From the NCBI RefSeq assembly GCF_040729435.1, contig NZ_CP160398.1, forward strand, positions 4,507,001-4,571,000: a stretch of DNA of 64,000 bases. Direction: 5' to 3'. The stretch is from Pseudomonas sp. HOU2 (GTDB taxonomy: Bacteria; Pseudomonadota; Gammaproteobacteria; Pseudomonadales; Pseudomonadaceae). Shown one piece after another: positions 55,517 to 64,000 of this stretch (position 1 is the stretch's first letter; each line of letters opens with the position of its first letter). A program made the translations under genes and the position numbers. Under the pieces are notes generated by a model. It worked only from the letters and a program-made list of their open reading frames with translations, was not told the origin of the DNA and did not search any database.

Positions 55517-55861
55517 TCAGTGCTTTTGCTTGCCGGCAGCAGTGGACAAATCCTGCAAATGCCGGCGCGACAGCGCCAGAAAACGCGGCGTCGGGCCGAC
55601 ATCTTCATACAGCGGATCGCCTTCTTCATCAGTCGCCACCACCGTCGAACCTTTCACATACGGCAGGCTCGCCTCGAACTCTTCGAGCGCGGCGCCGATC
55701 AGTTCGCCAAGCAGTTCTTCGGGGTGGCGTTTGGGGTACATCTCGGCAATCGCCGCCAGTCGCGCAGCGGCCTCGACGTCCAGATGAATCGTGTAGCCAG
55801 TGTCGGTCAGGCGACCCTTGGCGTTTTCTTCCCAATGCTGGGCGAGTTCACGGATTTTCAT
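55517..55861 (-). CDS. Small conserved protein, ribbon-helix-helix-like pattern
   Basis: 114 residues. Residues about 20-62 read as one strand, two helices: YTIHLDVEAAARLAAIAEMY then PKRHPEELLGELIGAALEEF, similar to ribbon-helix-helix DNA-binding proteins. Acidic C half with PLYEDVGPTPRFLALS. Some databases call related proteins a type 1 pili tip component, but nothing here supports that. Leftward, with ppc divergent. Confidence 0.7.
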   Translation of the reverse strand: MKIRELAQHWEENAKGRLTDTGYTIHLDVEAAARLAAIAEMYPKRHPEELLGELIGAALEEFEASLPYVKGSTVVATDEEGDPLYEDVGPTPRFLALSRRHLQDLSTAAGKQKH

Positions 55862-56074
55862 GATGACCTCATGTCACACCTGCTCATGGCAGGATCTGGT
55901 GAATGTCCGGCGGGGCCGGCGGCAAGCCGTTGTACGGCTTACTGTTGAGACTAGCTTCAGGCCGCAAGGTTTAAAGTCCCTTCGTCGTCTGCTTGTAAGA
56001 AGCGCCACAGAGCGGCACTCTCTGGGCAAAGCATTCGTTTCTGCGCCGTCCCGATTAACGCTGGAGAACTGCTG

Positions 56075-59642
<3,568 letters not shown>

Positions 59643-59666
59643 AAAAGCTGATCGGCTGCATCATCC

Positions 59667-59693
59667 ACGGCCCGCTTGCGGGCCGTAGTTGTT
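59667..59693 (+). terminator. Hairpin between adk and tsaB
   Basis: ACGGCCCGC, TT, GCGGGCCGT then AGTTGTTT. Perfect 9-bp stem; TATACT at 59694-59699 may be the tsaB -10. Confidence 0.75.
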
Positions 59694-59735
59694 TATACTG
59701 ACGCACTTTTTCCACCACCTGTTTTGGATACATCG

Positions 59736-60410
59736 ATGAGCACCTTGCTGGCCCTGGACACCGCGACCGAAGCTTGCTCCGTTGCCTTGCTGCATGATGG
59801 CAAGGTCACGAGCCATTACGAGGTGATCCCGCGTCTGCACGCGCAGAAGCTGCTGCCGATGATCCAGCAACTGCTGGCCGACGCCGGCACCACGCTGCAA
59901 GCGGTGGACGCCATCGCGTTCGGTCGTGGGCCGGGTGCGTTTACCGGTGTGCGGATCGCCATCGGTGTGGTGCAAGGTCTGGCGTTCGCGCTGGATCGTC
60001 CGGTGCTGCCGGTGTCCAACCTCGCCGTCCTGGCGCAACGTGCTTATCGCGAACACGGCGTGAGCCAGGTCGCGGCGGCTATCGATGCGCGGATGGATGA
60101 AGTGTATTGGGGCTGCTACCGCGAAACGGCTGGCGAGATGCGTCTGGTCGGCGTCGAGGCGGTACTGCCGCCGGAAGTGGCAGCGCTGCCCGCCGATGCC
60201 AGCGGCGAGTGGTTCGGTGCCGGGACGGGCTGGGGTTATGGCGAGCGGATTGCGGTCAACCTCACTGGCTTCGACGCCGGCATGTTGCCTCACGCCGAAG
60301 ACCTGCTGGCCCTGGCGCGGTTTGCCTGGGAACGCGGCGAGTCGATCCCGGCCGATGATGCGCAACCGGTTTACCTGCGCGACAAAGTCGCCACCCCGAA
60401 GGCTCGCTGA
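59736..60410 (+). CDS. tsaB: tRNA threonylcarbamoyladenosine biosynthesis protein TsaB
   Basis: 224 residues. Partner of TsaD in making t6A at position 37 of ANN-decoding tRNAs. STLLALDTATEACSVALLH is the ASKHA first motif; AIAFGRGPGAFTGVRIAIGV the second. The longer frame upstream to 59676 lacks these features. ATG 59736 follows GTTTTGGATACATCG; no strong Shine-Dalgarno. Confidence 0.96.
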   Translation: MSTLLALDTATEACSVALLHDGKVTSHYEVIPRLHAQKLLPMIQQLLADAGTTLQAVDAIAFGRGPGAFTGVRIAIGVVQGLAFALDRPVLPVSNLAVLAQRAYREHGVSQVAAAIDARMDEVYWGCYRETAGEMRLVGVEAVLPPEVAALPADASGEWFGAGTGWGYGERIAVNLTGFDAGMLPHAEDLLALARFAWERGESIPADDAQPVYLRDKVATPKAR

Positions 60411-60436
60411 GGCCTTACCTCTAGCGGGGACGCTTC

Positions 60437-60530
60437 TGTGGTGAGGGGATTTATCCCCGATGGGTCGCGAAGCGGCCCAAAAATCAGCGACTGCTTCGCA
60501 GCCGATCGGGGATAAATCCCCTCACCACAA
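60437..60530. repeat. REPIN (GGGGATTTATCCCC family)
   Basis: GTGGTGAGGGGATTTATCCC and complement CGGGGATAAATCCCCTCACC around CGCAGTCGCTGATTTTTGG. Another distinct family; loop TTTA differs from the TT of the others. Confidence 0.92.
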
Positions 60531-60695
60531 AAGCCCTCCACAAACTCCGTGTCTTATTCCAAATTCTGCCAATCATCAGTTTCCATCCCCTCGCTTTAAA
60601 CCTTTTGCGCTTTATGTGTTCTAGTTATCACTCGGCGGTTTGCTAAGTCGGTCAAGTGCCGCTAAATTGCCATCATCGATACCGAGCATGAAATT

Positions 60696-61004
60696 ATGCG
60701 TATAGAGGGCCTTTCCTCTCAGTCCTACCCCATCAAGCGCAAGCCTCGCAAAGGCAATGTGGCGCTGGATGAATCCGTCGACGATATCGACGGCGAGCTG
60801 GAATTTCCGACTGAAGAGCAACTGGCCGCCCGCGCTGCCAAAGCCTCCGCACAACGCCTGGCCAATCTGCCCGCCCGTCAGCAAGACATGATTTATCACC
60901 GCGCCATGAGCAAAAGCGTAGCGATGGCCCTCGCCAGCTACCTGAGCACCGCCGGTTTTGTCGATTGGGATGCGGACGTGCTGGGCCTCGATCTGTACAT
61001 CTGA
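60696..61004 (+). CDS. Hypothetical protein (102 aa)
   Basis: 102 residues. Basic N terminus (SYPIKRKPRKGNVALDE), acidic middle, C-terminal helices with MSKSVAMALASYLSTAG. No signal peptide or known domain. Its TGA overlaps the ATG of the DUF72 gene by one base (TGATG), so translation is coupled. Confidence 0.72.
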   Translation: MRIEGLSSQSYPIKRKPRKGNVALDESVDDIDGELEFPTEEQLAARAAKASAQRLANLPARQQDMIYHRAMSKSVAMALASYLSTAGFVDWDADVLGLDLYI

Positions 61005-61864
61005 TGGATCTGCCTTACTACCTCGGTTGTCCGTCCTGGAGCGAAAACGCCTGGCGCGATTATCTGTACCCCGAAGATGCCAAGACCTCCGACTTCCTCG
61101 CTCTCTACTCCCAAGTGTTCAATGCCGTCGAAGGCAACACGACCTTCTACGCCAGCCCCTCGCCGGCCACCGTGCAGCGTTGGGCCGAGACCATGCCCGA
61201 ACACTTTCGCTTCACCGCCAAGTTTCCCGGCGACATCAGCCACAGCGGTGACCTGCGCGATCAACTGACCGCCGCCGAAACCTTCGTAAATCTTCTCAGC
61301 CCGCTCGGCGAACGTGTCTCGCCGCTGTGGCTGCAACTGTCGAAAAGCTTCACCCCGCATCGACTGCCGGAGCTGACCGCGTTCATCGACGCGCTGGACC
61401 GGCCACTGGCGGTGGAAGTGCGTCACGAACAGTTCTTCGCCAAGGGCGAGAGCGAGCGTCTGCTCAATCGCCTGCTGCTGGAGCGTGGTGTGGAGCGCAT
61501 CTGCCTCGATCCACGGGCGCTGTTCAGTTGCCTGTCGACCGAGTCTTCGGTGATCCACGCGCAGTCGAAAAAGCCCCGGGTGCCGACCCGCCCGGCGGCC
61601 TTCACCCAGTGCCCGCAAGTGCGCTTCATCGGCCACCCGCAGCTGGAAGCCAATGATCCGTTCCTGGTGCCTTGGGTGGCGAAAATCGCCGAATGGATCG
61701 AAGAGGGCCGCACGCCGTACATCTTCCTGCACACCGCCGACAACATTCTGGCGGCGAAGCTGGCGCAACGTTTTCACGCACAATTGATGCAACGTTTGCC
61801 TGGCCTGCCACCCTTGCCTGAGCTATACAGAGAACCCGCCGCCGAGCAACTTGGCCTGCTCTGA
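61004..61864 (+). CDS. DUF72 family protein
   Basis: 286 residues. TIM-barrel-like DUF72 with YYLGCPSWSENAWRDYLYP at the start, VEGNTTFYASPSPATVQRWAE and LAVEVRHEQFF. No function is established for the family. Start ATG 61004 overlaps the preceding stop; the frame upstream is a shadow. Confidence 0.87.
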   Translation: MDLPYYLGCPSWSENAWRDYLYPEDAKTSDFLALYSQVFNAVEGNTTFYASPSPATVQRWAETMPEHFRFTAKFPGDISHSGDLRDQLTAAETFVNLLSPLGERVSPLWLQLSKSFTPHRLPELTAFIDALDRPLAVEVRHEQFFAKGESERLLNRLLLERGVERICLDPRALFSCLSTESSVIHAQSKKPRVPTRPAAFTQCPQVRFIGHPQLEANDPFLVPWVAKIAEWIEEGRTPYIFLHTADNILAAKLAQRFHAQLMQRLPGLPPLPELYREPAAEQLGLL

Positions 61865-61897
61865 GGCGGATTTTTTTTCCTGCCCAGGAGCCTGCCG

Positions 61898-62734
61898 ATG
61901 GACGCCCACGCCCTTCAAGAACAAGCCCGCAAAGCCCAGGCCTTCAAGGCCCTGCATGAAGGTGCGGGGATTTTCGTGATTCCCAACCCGTGGGATGCCG
62001 GCTCGGCGAAGATGCTCGCCAGTCTGGGCTATCAGGCGTTGGCGACCACCAGTGCCGGTTATGCGTTTTCTCAGGGTAAGGCCGACGGCGCCTTGAGCCT
62101 CGATGAGACTCTGGACAACGTCCGGGCGATTGTCGCGGCCACCGATCTGCCGGTGGCGGTGGATCTGGAAAACGGTTTCGCCGATGACCCGACCGAGTGC
62201 GCCAAAAGCCTGTTGCGTGTAGCCGAGGCGGGCGCGGTAGGCGGCTCGATCGAAGATGCCACGGGCCGTGCCGACGCACCGATCTACTGCTTCGAACACG
62301 CCGTGGCGCGCATCGAAGCCGCTGTCGCTGCGGTGCGCACGCTGCCATTTCCCTTCACCCTGACCGCTCGCGCGGAAAACTACCTGCACGGCAATCCCGA
62401 TCTCAACGACACCATTCGCCGCCTGCAAGCCTTTGCCGAGGCGGGCGCCGACGTGCTGTATGCGCCGGGTTTGCGTAGCGCCGAAGAGGTGTTGGCGGTG
62501 GTGCGCGCGGTGGCGGCAAAACCGGTCAATGTGCTGATGTCCGGCGGTTTGAAACTGACGGTGCAGCAGCTTGAAGAGATGGGGGTGCGGCGCATCAGTA
62601 CCGGTTCGGCCCTGGCGCTGGCGGCATTTGGCGAGTTCTTCCGCGCGGCTGAAGAGATCCAGCGGCACGGCACCTTCGGCTTTACGTCGCAGTCGATGCC
62701 GTACGCCAAGGCTAATCAGTTTTTCAAAGGCTGA
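61898..62734 (+). CDS. Isocitrate-lyase/PEP-mutase superfamily enzyme
   Basis: 278 residues. Residues 27-37 (VIPNPWDAGSA) and VAVDLENGFADDPTECAKSL with Asp residues for magnesium, then GSIEDATG, match the PEP mutase branch (PEP mutase, oxaloacetate hydrolase, carboxy-PEP mutase). The Cys of true isocitrate lyases (KKCGH) is absent, so isocitrate lyase activity is unlikely. CAGGAGCCTGCCG before the ATG. Confidence 0.88.
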   Translation: MDAHALQEQARKAQAFKALHEGAGIFVIPNPWDAGSAKMLASLGYQALATTSAGYAFSQGKADGALSLDETLDNVRAIVAATDLPVAVDLENGFADDPTECAKSLLRVAEAGAVGGSIEDATGRADAPIYCFEHAVARIEAAVAAVRTLPFPFTLTARAENYLHGNPDLNDTIRRLQAFAEAGADVLYAPGLRSAEEVLAVVRAVAAKPVNVLMSGGLKLTVQQLEEMGVRRISTGSALALAAFGEFFRAAEEIQRHGTFGFTSQSMPYAKANQFFKG

Positions 62735-62736
62735 GC

Positions 62737-63429
62737 ATGGGTCGCTGGATCGCGCTGTCGCTACTGTTGATGATTGCTGGCGCCGTAGTCAGTGTCTGGC
62801 GCGGCTGGCTCGACGTGCCGGCCGAGTGGAACCCGTGGGCGCCGCTGGACGTGAAGGCCGCGCCGAACTGGCTGACCGGTTTCAAGCTGATGCGCCTGCG
62901 CGGCAATCCCGAATTATGCGCACAAGTCTTGAGCAACTCCGGTCTGCGCGTCACAGCGCAAGCCGACAGCCCCGACGCCAAGTGCCCGCTGATCGGCGCC
63001 GTGCGCGTGCAGGGCGGTGAGGTGGCGCTGAGCAGCAGCTTCCTCGCCAGTTGTCCGCTGGCGGTGGCTTACGCGATGTTTGAACGGCATACCCTGCAAC
63101 CCGCCGCACAGTCTGCTTACGGGCAGAGGGTCGCGCGGCTTGATCACCTCGGCAGCTTCGCCTGTCGCAATGTCTATAACCGCGAGAGCGGGGCGCTCAG
63201 CCGCCACGCCAGTGCCGATGCGCTGGACATCGCCGGCTTCCGGCTGGCGGACGGACGCAGCATCAGCGTGCTCAAGGACTGGCCGAAACAGAATCAGGAC
63301 GCACAGTTTCTGCGGCAGGTGCGCGATGGCGCCTGCGAGGCGTTCAGTGTGGTGTTGAGTCCGGATTACAACGCCGCTCACCGCAATCACTTTCATGTCG
63401 ATGTCGGACGCTGGAGCGTGTGTCGCTGA
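62737..63429 (+). CDS. Extensin-like (peptidase M15-like) protein
   Basis: 230 residues. One N-terminal membrane anchor (WIALSLLLMIAGAVVSVW). The extensin-like domain near 60-230 carries RHASADALDIAGF and AAHRNHFHVDVG, a His/Asp metal-site pattern reminiscent of M15 D,D-carboxypeptidases. It may act on peptidoglycan; this is inference. Starts 2 nt after the preceding gene, so probably co-transcribed. Confidence 0.85.
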   Translation: MGRWIALSLLLMIAGAVVSVWRGWLDVPAEWNPWAPLDVKAAPNWLTGFKLMRLRGNPELCAQVLSNSGLRVTAQADSPDAKCPLIGAVRVQGGEVALSSSFLASCPLAVAYAMFERHTLQPAAQSAYGQRVARLDHLGSFACRNVYNRESGALSRHASADALDIAGFRLADGRSISVLKDWPKQNQDAQFLRQVRDGACEAFSVVLSPDYNAAHRNHFHVDVGRWSVCR

Positions 63430-63433
63430 GGTG

Positions 63434-64000
63434 TCAGGCGGCGAGGCGCAGGTTCTGCAGGACGATCGGGCGCGCCCAGCCGTTGTCGAAGTCCAGCGCC
63501 TTCTGCTGCTCGACGATTTCTTCCGGCGGGAACGGCGGATAAGGTTTTTGCAGCAGGTCGAGATCGAATTCGGCAATCGGCAGGTACAACGGTTTTTTCT
63601 GCGGTGCCGGGCCGGGCTCTGGCACCGGCTGACCATTGTTGATCACGATCGGCCGGACCCAGCTGCTGTCGAAATCCTGCTGCTCTTGCTGAGCCTTGAG
63701 TTCTTCTGGCGGGAACGGCGGGAACGGCTTGTCCAGCAGATCGGTTTCGAACTCGGCGATCGGCAGGAACAGCGGCTCCGGCGGACGCACTTCGGTCTCG
63801 ACCACGTCGCACTGACGCTGCTCGACGATGTGCGCGTGCAGCTCGCTGCCCAGGGTCGGTTCTTCCGGGCTGTTCAGGTCAACCGGTGGAAAGGTGCCAC
63901 AGGCCGGCACCACATCACTCGTCTGTTCGGCCATCGCCTGGGCAAAGAAATCTTGCCACAGGTGACTGACGCCGCCCAATGCTTGAGTGTTATGACGGCT
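63434..64000 (-). CDS. Protein with two tandem approximately 46-residue repeats (5' end outside window)
   Basis: 189 visible residues, open at the right edge; the in-frame TTG at 63979 need not be the start because SRHNTQALGGVSHLWQDFFAQ continues upstream. Two repeats: LPIAEFETDLLDKPFPPFPP followed by EELKAQQEQQDFDSSWVRPI, and LPIAEFDLDLLQKPYPPFPP followed by EEIVEQQKALDFDNGWARPI. No known domain is recognised. A Gln/Pro-rich linker separates them. Convergent with the extensin-like gene. Confidence 0.7.
   Translation of the reverse strand, partial: SRHNTQALGGVSHLWQDFFAQAMAEQTSDVVPACGTFPPVDLNSPEEPTLGSELHAHIVEQRQCDVVETEVRPPEPLFLPIAEFETDLLDKPFPPFPPEELKAQQEQQDFDSSWVRPIVINNGQPVPEPGPAPQKKPLYLPIAEFDLDLLQKPYPPFPPEEIVEQQKALDFDNGWARPIVLQNLRLAA

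Overview
The window reads as chromosomal DNA of a Pseudomonas species of the fluorescens complex. Three things support this: the housekeeping order (ffh, rpsP-rimM-trmD-rplS, xerD-dsbC-hom-thrC-recJ, prfB-lysS, ppc, adk-tsaB), a complete seven-gene wsp operon, and 17 loci of short palindromic REP/REPIN repeats of the kind scattered between genes in this group. It is GC-rich and densely packed, with no rRNA, tRNA, CRISPR array or transposase that I can see. The species assignment is inference. Both edges cut a gene: a CorC-like membrane protein on the left and a repeat-bearing protein of unknown function on the right.

Layout. 1-5.5 kb: ypjD and a corC-like gene leftward; ffh and the rpsP-rimM-trmD-rplS operon rightward. 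5.6-12.9 kb: thioesterase, cation/proton antiporter, xerD, dsbC, hom, thrC. 13-15.6 kb: a sensor-like protein without a kinase domain, a degenerate receiver, a DUF3509 gene and a possible small RNA. 15.6-24 kb: periplasmic solute-binding protein, CoA transferase, yaeQ, recJ, an Old-Yellow-Enzyme family protein, GNAT, opgD. 24.3-26.7 kb: a small AT-richer accessory island with a BRO-N protein divergent from a ComF-like phosphoribosyltransferase / SLOG-Rossmann gene pair. 26.8-36.8 kb: a leftward polyamine/GABA-type cluster with two aldehyde dehydrogenases, a four-gene PotABCD-like ABC transporter, an APC permease and a LysR regulator. 38-46.5 kb: wspA-B-C-D-E-F-R, which senses surfaces and makes cyclic-di-GMP. 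46.8-53.8 kb: prfB (with its programmed +1 frameshift), lysS, a TetR regulator and envelope or lipoprotein genes, including a MATCAP-like HExxxH protein. 53.9-64 kb: DUF4398/OmpA lipoprotein pair, ppc, adk, tsaB, a DUF72 operon, a PEP-mutase-like enzyme, an extensin-like protein.

Most notable signals. (1) The same 16-nt block, TCGARTCGTCGCACCG, replaces one C next to the hairpin loop of REP elements in four arms at three loci, and in two different REP families. (2) The phosphoribosyltransferase/SLOG pair has a 14-bp perfect palindrome upstream and lies beside a BRO-N gene. (3) The sensor gene lacks its transmitter and is followed by a receiver with eroded key residues and a TAGG-N7-CCTA palindrome. 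(4) Three promoter-like sites match the extracytoplasmic (AlgU-type) pattern; one of them would drive a short terminated transcript with no ORF.
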